A DNA stretch of 24,344 nt from a virus. The notes under the pieces are model-generated. The model did no database searches, was not told the DNA's origin, and saw only the letters and a program-made list of their open reading frames with translations. How positions within the stretch are numbered: position 1 is the stretch's first letter; every line of letters begins with the position of its first letter. The DNA is taken from IMG/VR virus record IMGVR_UViG_3300031643_000636, positions 1-24,344 of that record. One strand, written 5' to 3'. Made by a program: the position numbers and the translations under genes. This document shows, piece after piece, positions 13,815 through 19,913 of this stretch.

Positions 13815-14097
13815 GTGGGCCTCCCTTCAGGATGGCAGTGGTGATGCTGTCCAACGGAGGGTACACGTACAAGGCGACAAGCTCATCTCCATATGCTATC
13901 CACACCGTTGCACTGCCATCTTCCCACTCTTTTGCAGCCACTACTTTGTCTGCATCATACATTATAGCACTCTTCTGGCTTGCCTCCACGATTACCGGTT
14001 TCTCTACTTCAGTGCAGAAATGGATCGCACCTCCCAAGATAAACATGAGGATGGCAAAAAGTACCAAAAGAGCAGATACCGTCCACTTGTTGTCCAT
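13798..14097 (-). CDS. Single-pass membrane protein
   Basis: 99 residues, with AGGAGAGGAGACTGTGT before the ATG. A signal-anchor helix at about 7-28 (VSALLVLFAILMFILGGAIHF) is followed by a soluble domain with strand-like segments (SAIMYDADKVVAAKEWEDGSATVWIAYGDELVALYVY). If N-in, this domain faces the periplasm. It overlaps the nuclease gene by 17 bases and follows the ribbon-helix-helix gene by 17 bases. No family recognised. Confidence 0.75.
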   Translation of the reverse strand: MDNKWTVSALLVLFAILMFILGGAIHFCTEVEKPVIVEASQKSAIMYDADKVVAAKEWEDGSATVWIAYGDELVALYVYPPLDSITTAILKGGPRDLRP

Positions 14098-14114
14098 ACA
14101 CAGTCTCCTCTCCT

Positions 14115-14393
14115 TTATTCATTTAAAAGCTCGCCGGTCAAGCGGTTGCCGACTTGCCGCTCGCGCGTACCTATCCCAAGCTGGTTGAGGCAGGCGAAAG
14201 CCAAGTCTTCGTTCTCGAAGCTTGGTACTTTGCCGTGCTCAACCAAGAGAACGGACAGGTCTGTAAGCGCATTACGCACCAGAGACGCCCGGCTTCGAGG
14301 GAGTACCCCCTGCTCGCCATAATAGCGTCCGATTACAGCCAGCACCGTTATCGGCACACGAAAAGTGACCGTTGCGGTGGTTATGTCAGACAT
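14115..14393 (-). CDS. Ribbon-helix-helix-like regulator
   Basis: 92 residues from the ATG at 14393, chosen because GGAGAGGAGCGTTA precedes it and a strong promoter ends just upstream; the open frame extends further but would run into the promoter. Residues 5-50 fit a ribbon-helix-helix: a short strand (ATVTFRVP), a first helix (ITVLAVIGRYYGEQG) and a second helix (SRASLVRNALTDLSVLL). Such proteins dimerise and bind operators. As first gene behind the promoter it is a good candidate for self-regulation of the leftward operon. Confidence 0.7.
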   Translation of the reverse strand: MSDITTATVTFRVPITVLAVIGRYYGEQGVLPRSRASLVRNALTDLSVLLVEHGKVPSFENEDLAFACLNQLGIGTRERQVGNRLTGELLNE

Positions 14394-14420
14394 TAACGCT
14401 CCTCTCCAAGATACGCAGAC

Positions 14421-14449
14421 AATATAATACATAACGGCGAAAAAGTCAA
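14421..14449 (-). promoter_or_regulatory. Sigma-70 promoter of the leftward operon
   Basis: Read on the minus strand: -35 TTGACT (14444-14449), a 17-base spacer and -10 TATATT (14421-14426), each one base from consensus. The start codon of the regulator follows 28 bases after the -10. An inverted repeat AAAAAG/CTTTTT (14440-14445 and 14451-14456) is centred on the -35 box and could be an operator. It is the best promoter I see in the window. Confidence 0.85.
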
Positions 14450-14538
14450 GCTTTTTGCTGCATGCCTTCAGAGTCCCACATGGTGGGCATCTGCCGAGGG
14501 TGCTCGTGCGGGGAAGGGCCTCCGGGAGCGGATTTCGG

Positions 14539-14871
14539 TCAGGCCACGCCGTCACCTTGGGGAGTGCAGGCAGCGATGGCAGAATTGAGTCTGTTTTCTA
14601 AACTCTTCAGGTCTTCTACTTCATCGAAGCAGCGTGCCTTTGTCTCCCTGACTTTTCCGTATTCTCTTTTCAAGGCATCGATCACAGCATCTCTCAGGGT
14701 ATCTCCACATCCAAACTCTTTGGAAGGTCGAGTCTTGAAGCCCATCCTAGCCGACAAAAGGCTACAGATTGTGATCTCTGCATTCATAATGGTAGAAGCT
14801 GGCCGAGACGCCAGTATGTATATTCCGCCCCAGTTTTCTGAGAGACATCTCAAACCTTTTTCGATGTTCAT
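14539..14871 (-). CDS. Hypothetical protein
   Basis: 110 residues from the ATG at 14871, preceded by AAAGGAGGACTC at ideal spacing; the longer frame lacks a good site. Residues 1-45 look mixed, followed by a helical part with GDTLRDAVIDALKREYGKVRETKARCFDEVEDLKSLENRL, probably coiled coil. No motif recognised. It ends 90 bases before the promoter of the next operon (about 146 bases before the next start), so it is the last gene of the upstream transcript or reads through. Confidence 0.65.
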   Translation of the reverse strand: MNIEKGLRCLSENWGGIYILASRPASTIMNAEITICSLLSARMGFKTRPSKEFGCGDTLRDAVIDALKREYGKVRETKARCFDEVEDLKSLENRLNSAIAACTPQGDGVA

Positions 14872-14882
14872 GAGTCCTCCTT

Positions 14883-15179
14883 TCAGACATTTCGGATGTC
14901 TGCTGGCGACCAACTGAATATGTCGCGATTGTAGGCATCTACGAGCTTTGTGAAATAGCAGGGTCCTGAACTCCAGGGAGTGCACTGCTCAACTTCGCGA
15001 CAGACGTACATTCCAGTCTCGGGATCGATCCCTGGTTCGTAGAATTCGCGCAGGGATACGGAGCCGACATCGAAGGCCATTTCCAATGCGACCTCGCTCT
15101 TGATAGATTGCAGGTTGTGCTTTTCGATCCACTCTTCCGCTTCTGGTGGCAATCCAATCCACTGATCGCTTCTGCTCAT
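14883..15179 (-). CDS. Hypothetical protein
   Basis: 98 residues; GGAGGAGGAAGAATA precedes the ATG, which overlaps the previous stop as TAATG. It is acidic and soluble, with helical ends and three cysteines (in VCREVEQC and GPCYF) in the middle. No family recognised. Its tight coupling to the zinc-ribbon gene upstream supports a real gene. Confidence 0.7.
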   Translation of the reverse strand: MSRSDQWIGLPPEAEEWIEKHNLQSIKSEVALEMAFDVGSVSLREFYEPGIDPETGMYVCREVEQCTPWSSGPCYFTKLVDAYNRDIFSWSPADIRNV

Positions 15180-15457
15180 TATTCTTCCTCCTCCCTGCGA
15201 AGTAGGGGCTCCGCTATACTCAGGACTCTCCGAGCAGAGGCGGTTGCCCTAATGATGGCCTCCCTTCGCAATTTGTATGCGTCCTGTAGTGAGGGTATCG
15301 GCTGGTCGATCTTCTCCTCCAGGTTTCGCAGTGCCCACACCAATTCTGGAAACACTCGGAGCCTGTCCCGGCACACGGTACACAGCGAATAGTTGATCAG
15401 GTTTTTCTTGTTCGTGAACTGAGTCCGACAGCTCGTGCATCTGTGGAGTTTCGGCAT
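15179..15457 (-). CDS. Small zinc-ribbon/coiled-coil protein
   Basis: 92 residues. An N-terminal CTSC and a CTVC about 16 residues later form a zinc ribbon, followed by a long charged helix (ELVWALRNLEEKIDQPIPSL and further) ending in EEEE. AAAAGGAAGTCCCAG precedes the ATG. The first 209 bases are shared, in another frame, with the 3' part of the larger gene 15249-15767. The clean metal site, the ribosome site and the TAATG link to the next gene make this frame the more convincing one in the overlap. Confidence 0.72.
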   Translation of the reverse strand: MPKLHRCTSCRTQFTNKKNLINYSLCTVCRDRLRVFPELVWALRNLEEKIDQPIPSLQDAYKLRREAIIRATASARRVLSIAEPLLRREEEE

Positions 15458-15767
15458 CTGGGACTTCCTTTTCGAGAGTGGGAGAACAGGCGGCGAAGAG
15501 GAACACCACTGCGAGCTTGAGCAGGGATTTAAGACTGTCCCCGCCTATTCCGAGAAAGCTGTAAGGGGATGTCTGATCGGCACTCGGATCGTTGAGAGAT
15601 TGGGTAGCCCTGATTCCCTGCTCCCTGTGTCCGCAGTTAGGGCATATGGAGACCTTCAGATCTCCTCGCTCGAGCTCCTCCTCCATGGGAGTGCCGCATT
15701 CGGGACAGTCGAAAGGGAGTTCGTACGTGCCTCCTTCGTGTTCGGTGAAGTCGATCTGTTTGGGCAT
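15249..15767 (-). CDS. Zinc-ribbon protein with internal hydrophobic segment
   Basis: 172 residues; AGAGGAGACTGACAC precedes the ATG. A zinc ribbon (CPEC at 21-24, CPNC at 42-45) is followed by a linker and a hydrophobic stretch at about 79-94 that ends in FAAC, which looks like a lipoprotein signal or a transmembrane helix. The last 70 residues lie in the region that also codes the next gene in another frame, so their composition is constrained and may not be meaningful. A separate lipoprotein starting inside is possible in shape, but I find no start codon with a ribosome site for it. Function unknown. Confidence 0.65.
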   Translation of the reverse strand: MPKQIDFTEHEGGTYELPFDCPECGTPMEEELERGDLKVSICPNCGHREQGIRATQSLNDPSADQTSPYSFLGIGGDSLKSLLKLAVVFLFAACSPTLEKEVPDAETPQMHELSDSVHEQEKPDQLFAVYRVPGQAPSVSRIGVGTAKPGGEDRPADTLTTGRIQIAKGGHH

Positions 15768-15770
15768 GTG

Positions 15771-16559
15771 TCAGTCTCCTCTGATGAATGGCCTGACGAA
15801 GAGGCTCCAGAGTTGCCTGTATGCAGCCAAGGTCAGCTTGGTTTGTTCGAGTCCGGTGGACAGAGAGCTGTACTTCTTTTCCCAGAAGGCCTTGACGTCG
15901 TCGAAGTCTCTATCGGCTTGTTCCTGTGCCTTCTTGTTTGCCTTTTCCAGGGAGCTACACTTCTCTTTCCAGTATCCCGTTGCTTCCTGGCTGATCTTCA
16001 AATTTGCATTGGCTCCCTTGAGCTTGCCAGTCAGGGACTTGACTTCCCTGTCCTTGGCTTCGGATGCCTTGAACAGCGCTGTCCCCCAAGAATGCCAGTA
16101 TGATGCATCCTCTCTGGCCTTTGCAACGGACGACCTAAGCCACTTCACAAGTGCCTCGCTCTTTCCAAGCTTGTCAGTCAGAGAGTCGATCTCTCGAACC
16201 TTGGCTCCGGATGCCTTGGACAGGGCAGTCCATTTGTTGCGCCACCACCTTGCAATCCGAATCTGCTCCTTTACGTCGGTCTCAAGCCATTCGATGCGCC
16301 TGTCCTTCGCCTTCAGAGCTTCGGTGCCCGAAAGTCCTCCGCGCGCTTTGGACGGGGTATCCCGGTCACGAGCCACCACCACCCCACCCCCTGAAGGCAT
16401 AGAAGGGTTCATTTTTTCGTCGAGTTGCGTGTCGGCGAGAAACTTTTGGATGCTTTTTCTAATGTGGTACATGGTCATCCTTGGAGTTTTCTCGACGAAT
16501 GGTTGCTCCAAGACGAGTGTAGAAATCAGCTGCTGTAGTGCCTCGGGTAAGTCTTTCAT
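15771..16559 (-). CDS. Coiled-coil protein with degenerate tandem repeats
   Basis: 262 residues. Residues about 80-245 hold three to four imperfect repeats of a unit starting at an aromatic pair (Trp105-106, Tyr154-Trp155, Tyr196-Trp197, Phe225-Trp226), followed by a lysine-rich start, an ALxKAS-x-AK core, REI/VxSLTxKL and a helical spacer. The first units resemble each other at DNA level too, so they arose by duplication. The whole region should be a long coiled coil. A flexible Ser/Gly segment at 53-65 separates it from an N-terminal helical domain. No family recognised. It overlaps its upstream neighbour by 4 bases. Confidence 0.72.
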   Translation of the reverse strand: MKDLPEALQQLISTLVLEQPFVEKTPRMTMYHIRKSIQKFLADTQLDEKMNPSMPSGGGVVVARDRDTPSKARGGLSGTEALKAKDRRIEWLETDVKEQIRIARWWRNKWTALSKASGAKVREIDSLTDKLGKSEALVKWLRSSVAKAREDASYWHSWGTALFKASEAKDREVKSLTGKLKGANANLKISQEATGYWKEKCSSLEKANKKAQEQADRDFDDVKAFWEKKYSSLSTGLEQTKLTLAAYRQLWSLFVRPFIRGD

Positions 16560-16996
16560 TTTTCTCCTCCTGTGTTTAGGTGATGGATCTCCTGTATCGC
16601 CTGGGCAATGGCGATATTCTTTACGTCAAACATGAGATGAAATACTTGTTCTTCGCTGAGTCTTTTCCCACTATGGGTTATTCCTTCAACATAGTAGCGT
16701 TTTTTGGTACGAACCAGGGTCGGTAGGCAACCATAAAAGGTAACAGAATGCAATTCCCAAGTTGTCATCAATTCATCAAGTCTATCTTCCAGCGGCCCCG
16801 TCCATGCGGAGTCGTGCAGGAAATCGGGAAGGCTTTCATAGCATTTGCCCTTGGGCGTTATCCATTCAGTATAAGTTCCATATTCCTGTTTAGCTCCATG
16901 ATGTGGCGTAAATTCTCCGGTTTCTTTTTTCCACCCCAAAATCTTCTCAGCAATCCATATTCGTACTTCAAGGCTGTCTTTCGTCAAGTCAATCAT
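16556..16996 (-). CDS. Phage ABA-sandwich-like protein, paralogue 1
   Basis: 146 residues. It opens with a helix ending in IAEKILGWKK, has a central LPDFLHDSAWTGPLED block and closes with NIAIAQAIQEI. This order, a first helix with GW, a WxGPLE segment and a C-terminal alanine-rich helix, resembles the small phage ABA-sandwich family (often annotated BC1872-like). The neighbouring gene 16993-17397 repeats the same blocks, so the two are tandem paralogues; their ATG/TGA overlap is 4 bases. Base composition is more AT-rich than the replication genes. Function unknown in the family. Confidence 0.72.
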   Translation of the reverse strand: MIDLTKDSLEVRIWIAEKILGWKKETGEFTPHHGAKQEYGTYTEWITPKGKCYESLPDFLHDSAWTGPLEDRLDELMTTWELHSVTFYGCLPTLVRTKKRYYVEGITHSGKRLSEEQVFHLMFDVKNIAIAQAIQEIHHLNTGGEK

Positions 16997-17397
16997 TCCC
17001 CCTCCGTTATCGCCTGAACCGCCTGGGCGATGGCGATGTTGGTCATTTGCGTTGGTGTTAGATTTCCTTCAAGATTGAAACACTCACCCATAAGTTTGTC
17101 ATCGAACCATATTTTTTCTGTGGCTACTTCCCGGCCTTCGGAATAGTCAATGGTAGTCTGTCGATATATCTTTGTTACTTCTCTCTCCTTTGCCTTTTTG
17201 AGAAGTTCCAGTTCCAGCGGCCCCGTCCATTCGGAACGGCGCAGGAAATTGGGAAGCGGGAAGGTAGGCCAAGTATTACCTGGTCTTAGGAAATACTCTC
17301 CATGTTTCTTGGTTTCCGGTTTGCGTTCCCATCCCAATATCCTCTCAGCCACATATTTCTTTGTGGCCTGGCTGTCTACGGTCAAGTCAAGTTTCAT
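16993..17397 (-). CDS. Phage ABA-sandwich-like protein, paralogue 2
   Basis: 134 residues from the ATG at 17397, with TGGAGGAACA before it; the longer frame would run through the GC-rich repeat and has no ribosome site. Blocks shared with paralogue 1 are VAERILGWER, LPNFLRRSEWTGPLE and TNIAIAQAVQAITEG, with a more divergent middle. This supports duplication followed by drift. Its leader contains the repeat at 17412-17449. Function unknown. Confidence 0.72.
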   Translation of the reverse strand: MKLDLTVDSQATKKYVAERILGWERKPETKKHGEYFLRPGNTWPTFPLPNFLRRSEWTGPLELELLKKAKEREVTKIYRQTTIDYSEGREVATEKIWFDDKLMGECFNLEGNLTPTQMTNIAIAQAVQAITEGE

Positions 17398-17411
17398 TGT
17401 TCCTCCAGGTA

Positions 17412-17449
17412 TGCCGGTCGCCCGGCGGTTAGTTCTTCCCGGCCCCGGC
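17412..17449. repeat. GC-rich gene-end repeat, copy A
   Basis: Bases 17412-17434 are identical over 23 positions to 18311-18333, and 17428-17449 match 18138-18159 at 21 of 22. On the minus strand the unit holds a GCCGG/CCGGC hairpin with a GCGA (GNRA) loop right before the ribosome site of 16993-17397. Translated in one frame the upstream part reads APPAGAGKN and a stop, like the real C termini of 18328-18687 and 18684-19040. Confidence 0.8.
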
Positions 17450-17462
17450 GGGCGGGGCTGGG

Positions 17463-17627
17463 TTAAGTTACTTCCCACGGATACATAGGAAGATCATCTG
17501 CTATTGGCTCTGGAATACCGCTATCTCCTATTATATGACCCGCTATTATATCTATCCCTTTTACCCATAGAATTTCTCTATGACCATCATCAGCGATAAG
17601 TTCTTCTTTTCTTAGTTCATCTTCCAT
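17463..17627 (-). CDS. 54-residue hypothetical protein
   Basis: Found by reading the gap between larger genes. The ATG at 17627 follows AGAGGCCAAAG. The peptide is acidic (MEDELRKEELIADDGHREIL at the start) with a hydrophobic middle (VKGIDIIAGHIIGDSGIP) and ends in YPWEVT. It uses AT-rich codons (ATA, AGA) unlike the repeat that follows it, which suggests separate origins. No family recognised; the good start site and uninterrupted frame make it likely real. Confidence 0.6.
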   Translation of the reverse strand: MEDELRKEELIADDGHREILWVKGIDIIAGHIIGDSGIPEPIADDLPMYPWEVT

Positions 17628-17655
17628 CTTTGGCCTCTGTTTGGCTGGGTAAGGG

Positions 17656-18030
17656 CTAACTGTCTATCGTTCTATAATCCAGTTTGCCATCTACTTCAAG
17701 CCGTGCCCTTATTTCGGCAAGCAATTGCCTTGTTGTGGCGCAACCCAATTTAGGTTCCTCCCACTCCTTTTTCACTAATTCATCTGCAATTATCTGCTTT
17801 GCAGATTTTCCACAAATTTTACAGATAACCTCCTCCCCTTTGTTAAGGTGGCCCTCTATATGCTTGATAAAAATATCATCTCGTCCTTTGTTTTTATGCG
17901 ACCATTGATATAGGGCTACCGATACACCTATAGCATCAAAAATTGGTTTTTTCACATAAGGAATTTTGCCTTCAAAAATCTTTTGAAGCTCATATCTTGC
18001 TTGTTCAGTCGCTTTGAGCCATTCTACCAT
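17656..18030 (-). CDS. Phage protein with C-terminal ATTRQLLAEI motif
   Basis: 124 residues; AGGAGGAGAAAGCACA precedes the ATG. Residues 1-60 are helical and basic, a CKIC pair lies at about 71-74, and the last 30 residues (CATTRQLLAEIRARLEV followed by LDYRTID) match a motif I recall from many short phage proteins, usually free-standing. Here it seems joined to another segment. AT-rich codon use like its small-gene neighbours. Function unknown. Confidence 0.7.
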   Translation of the reverse strand: MVEWLKATEQARYELQKIFEGKIPYVKKPIFDAIGVSVALYQWSHKNKGRDDIFIKHIEGHLNKGEEVICKICGKSAKQIIADELVKKEWEEPKLGCATTRQLLAEIRARLEVDGKLDYRTIDS

Positions 18031-18046
18031 TGTGCTTTCTCCTCCT

Positions 18047-18072
18047 GTTAAGTTGACCGGGGCGGGCCGGAT
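18047..18072. repeat. 26-base dispersed repeat, copy 2
   Basis: One mismatch to 11153-11178, seven kilobases away and in the same orientation, again directly before a gene start. It begins a 138-base non-coding GC-rich stretch (18031-18168) that also contains the palindrome at 18088 and the repeat at 18138. Confidence 0.8.
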
Positions 18073-18087
18073 GGGGGCCGTGCGGTC

Positions 18088-18104
18088 GGGTTAACTGTTA
18101 ACCC
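18088..18104. repeat. 17-base perfect palindrome
   Basis: GGGTTAACTGTTAACCC is an 8-1-8 perfect palindrome in the leader of 17656-18030, between repeat blocks. It could be an operator for a dimeric regulator or a hairpin in the RNA. Confidence 0.7.
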
Positions 18105-18137
18105 AGGAGCGCTGCGATGCCGACGCCGCCCCGGTCT

Positions 18138-18159
18138 GTTAGTTCTTCCCGGCCTCGGC
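18138..18159. repeat. GC-rich gene-end repeat, copy C (partial)
   Basis: 21 of 22 bases match 17428-17449. On the minus strand it directly follows the 41-residue zinc-ribbon gene, and in that gene's own frame, past the TAA, it reads VPAAEAGKN and a second stop, so the tail has been cut off by the earlier stop. Confidence 0.75.
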
Positions 18160-18168
18160 TGCCGGGAC

Positions 18169-18294
18169 TTATTGTTCGAGCCAAATGATAGAATGACATT
18201 GGGGACACTTATAACCAAGTATTCTTCCCCACTTATCGAATAATCTATCTTTGTCCGTGATGTCAGCATCGCAATAACAGCATCTTTCGCTCAT
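18169..18294 (-). CDS. 41-residue zinc-ribbon microprotein
   Basis: The ATG at 18294 has GGAGGAGAAAG before it. CCYC (5-8) and CPQC (30-33) form a complete four-cysteine zinc ribbon spaced by 21 residues (GRILGYKCPQCHSIIWLEQ at the end). The size is that of a bare ribbon. It may bind DNA, RNA or a protein partner. A repeat-derived tail lies in frame after the stop, so the protein may once have been nine residues longer or more. Confidence 0.75.
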   Translation of the reverse strand: MSERCCYCDADITDKDRLFDKWGRILGYKCPQCHSIIWLEQ

Positions 18295-18310
18295 CTTTCT
18301 CCTCCGTGTG

Positions 18311-18333
18311 TGCCGGTCGCCCGGCGGTTAGTT
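18311..18333. repeat. GC-rich gene-end repeat, copy B
   Basis: Identical over 23 bases to 17412-17434. Here it includes the real stop codon (18328-18330) of the upstream gene and runs to within a few bases of the ribosome site of the next gene. Confidence 0.8.
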
Positions 18334-18687
18334 ATCCTTGGCCCCGGCTGATGGGGGCTGCTGGTTAAATTCACCGAGAATCCTTGCGGTTTCTTCAATT
18401 ACTTCATCGGCGCCCTCAAGTCTGGTTAATAAAAAGAATGCCGGTTTATTTTTCTTGAATAAATCTGCCCAACTCTTTAGCGCTTCATACATCAGCGGGG
18501 CCGCCGCTATCAGGGCGGCATCTGCCTGGGAAACACCTATAACCACTTCCAGTCCTGCATCATTCTCCGCATTGAGGACAATCTTGCCCTCTAAATTTTC
18601 TATCCGAGAAGAATGGTCTTCTGGCCAGGAAGATTTATCTTGTATATTCCACTTCCACGGCCCCGGCGTATGCTTGCTTTCGCTCAC
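18328..18687 (-). CDS. Phage HTPGPW-family protein
   Basis: 119 residues with a GTG start; AGGAGGAAGC precedes it and the GTG overlaps the upstream stop as GTGA. The N-terminal HTPGPWKW, a central strand region and the ADAALIAAAPLMYEALKSW helix are the signature of a very common, uncharacterised phage protein family. The end (QPPSAGAKDN) is coded by the GC-rich repeat rather than by the family domain. Function unknown, commonly found among early small genes. Confidence 0.8.
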   Translation of the reverse strand: MSESKHTPGPWKWNIQDKSSWPEDHSSRIENLEGKIVLNAENDAGLEVVIGVSQADAALIAAAPLMYEALKSWADLFKKNKPAFFLLTRLEGADEVIEETARILGEFNQQPPSAGAKDN

Positions 18688-19040
18688 GCTTCCTCCTTCG
18701 CCCCAGCTGGTGGGGCTTCTTTTGGGTACTGAGCAAGAACTTGTTTGGCTCGCGATGTATCTAAAGTAGCTATTATATCGTTCCCATCTTTATCCTCGCC
18801 ATCCCAGCGATGAAAATTATCCGCTGCTTCCACCAATTCTGCAAGTACCTCCATCGCTGCATCCAGCTTGCGGGTAAGTTCGGCAACTTGAGCCTCCAGC
18901 GGTTTTATCACAAGCTCTTTTACGGCATCGCCAAGAGCATCGGCCAAGGTCTTTGCCGCCTTGCTTCCGAGTTCACGGCCAAATTGCAAAGCCTGTTCTT
19001 TTTTTATTTCTTTTCCTGTCTTTCCATAAGGGTCATTCAT
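18684..19040 (-). CDS. Coiled-coil hypothetical protein with repeat-coded tail
   Basis: 118 residues; GGAGGAGGAAAACGG precedes the ATG. Residues 10-75 form a long helix with coiled-coil character (EAQVAELTRKLDAAMEVLAEL). A polar segment (NFHRWDGEDKDGND) and a final helix follow. The C terminus APPAGAKEEA is the same tail type as in the neighbouring gene. No catalytic motif. Function unknown. Confidence 0.72.
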   Translation of the reverse strand: MNDPYGKTGKEIKKEQALQFGRELGSKAAKTLADALGDAVKELVIKPLEAQVAELTRKLDAAMEVLAELVEAADNFHRWDGEDKDGNDIIATLDTSRAKQVLAQYPKEAPPAGAKEEA

Positions 19041-19084
19041 CCGTTTTCCTCCTCCCCTTCGGGCTTGCTGTCGGCTGGCGGGGC
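19037..19084 (-). other. Orphan copy of the APPA tail
   Basis: On the minus strand, 8 bases after the stop of 19093-19521, one frame reads APPADSKPEGEEENG and a TGA that overlaps the start of the next gene. The frame is open upstream into the end of 19093-19521 but differs from that gene's frame. It looks like a former C-terminal tail uncoupled by a frameshift or stop. Confidence 0.55.
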
Positions 19085-19092
19085 TGTTTGAA

Positions 19093-19521
19093 CTACCAGC
19101 TTACTGTGAAAATGTGCTTCCCTTTGTGCTTCCTGAGAAACTCAACCACGCTGCTCTGTGATGCCGTATCATAGGCTGTCTGATTGGATAAAGCCAGTCC
19201 CTCGGTTATCTTATGAATCAAGGCATCATCTATTACAGGCAAGTCTTCTCTTATAATTTCCGATACTGCCTTTACGGGAGCGGGAATATACGTATCAGAG
19301 TCGTCGAGTAAGCTTGCCTTTAACCAACTTACTTCTCCTATCCACACACTGGGAGTGTTCATAATCTTCTCATTCCTGACATCAGCTCCTGCATGGCGAT
19401 TGCTGCGATAATGCTGGATATTGAACCATCTGGAGCCAATGACATTACAGAAGAAATTTTTGAAGTCTTCTTCGACCAGCTCTCCTTCTTTAAACGCATG
19501 AATGTACAGATCGGCACTCAT
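19093..19521 (-). CDS. Hypothetical phage protein
   Basis: 142 residues; AAAGGAGGAAAG precedes the ATG. The start MSADLYIHAFKEGELVEEDFKNFF resembles an uncharacterised phage family I recall with the same opening. Middle part EVSWLKASLLDDSDTYIPAPV is followed by helices and a last strand HIFTVSW. Cytoplasmic, no membrane segment. Upstream, 19522-19592 is a 71-base gap with a TATAGT element but no convincing -35. Function unknown. Confidence 0.72.
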   Translation of the reverse strand: MSADLYIHAFKEGELVEEDFKNFFCNVIGSRWFNIQHYRSNRHAGADVRNEKIMNTPSVWIGEVSWLKASLLDDSDTYIPAPVKAVSEIIREDLPVIDDALIHKITEGLALSNQTAYDTASQSSVVEFLRKHKGKHIFTVSW

Positions 19522-19592
19522 CTTTCCTCCTTTGCCCGTATCCGGGGCACTATATGTACACTACACTTAAAACCGTGATTTGTTCCAGCAAT

Positions 19593-19913
19593 CTATGATG
19601 GGAGTTCAAGTCCTGGATCGTCTTCATCCATGGGAAGTTGCTCGAACGAATCGGGAGAGATCAGAGCTGCTATGCCGACCAAATCTTTCGCAGTCAGATA
19701 ACAGGCATGACTTGCAAGTCCCTCGATTTGTGTGTCCTGGTCGTCCTCTGGTGGAATGTCCGGCATGCTATTCATGACCTGCTCGGACAGCCACAGAGCA
19801 AAGGGAACAAGACCGGAGTCGGCCCATTTCTGTAAGTCCTTGTCTGTGATTGCTTTGAGGTTGTTCTTGATCCGAGTCCTGACAACAGAAGATACGGCCT
19901 CTTTAAGAGTCAT
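19593..19913 (-). CDS. Hypothetical protein
   Basis: 106 residues; GGAGACTCCAA precedes the ATG. The first half is basic and helical (TLKEAVSSVVRTRIKNNLKAI), the second half strongly acidic (MPDIPPEDDQD and MDEDDPG). Overlaps the upstream gene by 11 bases. No family recognised. Confidence 0.7.
   Translation of the reverse strand: MTLKEAVSSVVRTRIKNNLKAITDKDLQKWADSGLVPFALWLSEQVMNSMPDIPPEDDQDTQIEGLASHACYLTAKDLVGIAALISPDSFEQLPMDEDDPGLELPS

Noticed and set aside
15471-15540. A separate lipoprotein gene inside 15249-15767
   Set aside because: The FAAC box is suggestive, but I see no ATG, GTG or TTG with a ribosome site at the right distance in this frame.
15592-16635. A 347-codon open frame on the plus strand
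   Set aside because: It is antisense to the coiled-coil gene and two neighbours; it lacks a ribosome site, and the serine-rich product is what an antisense reading of Lys/Glu-rich repeats gives.
19522-19592. Promoter before 19093-19521
   Set aside because: A TATAGT hexamer is present, but no acceptable -35 element lies 16-18 bases upstream.
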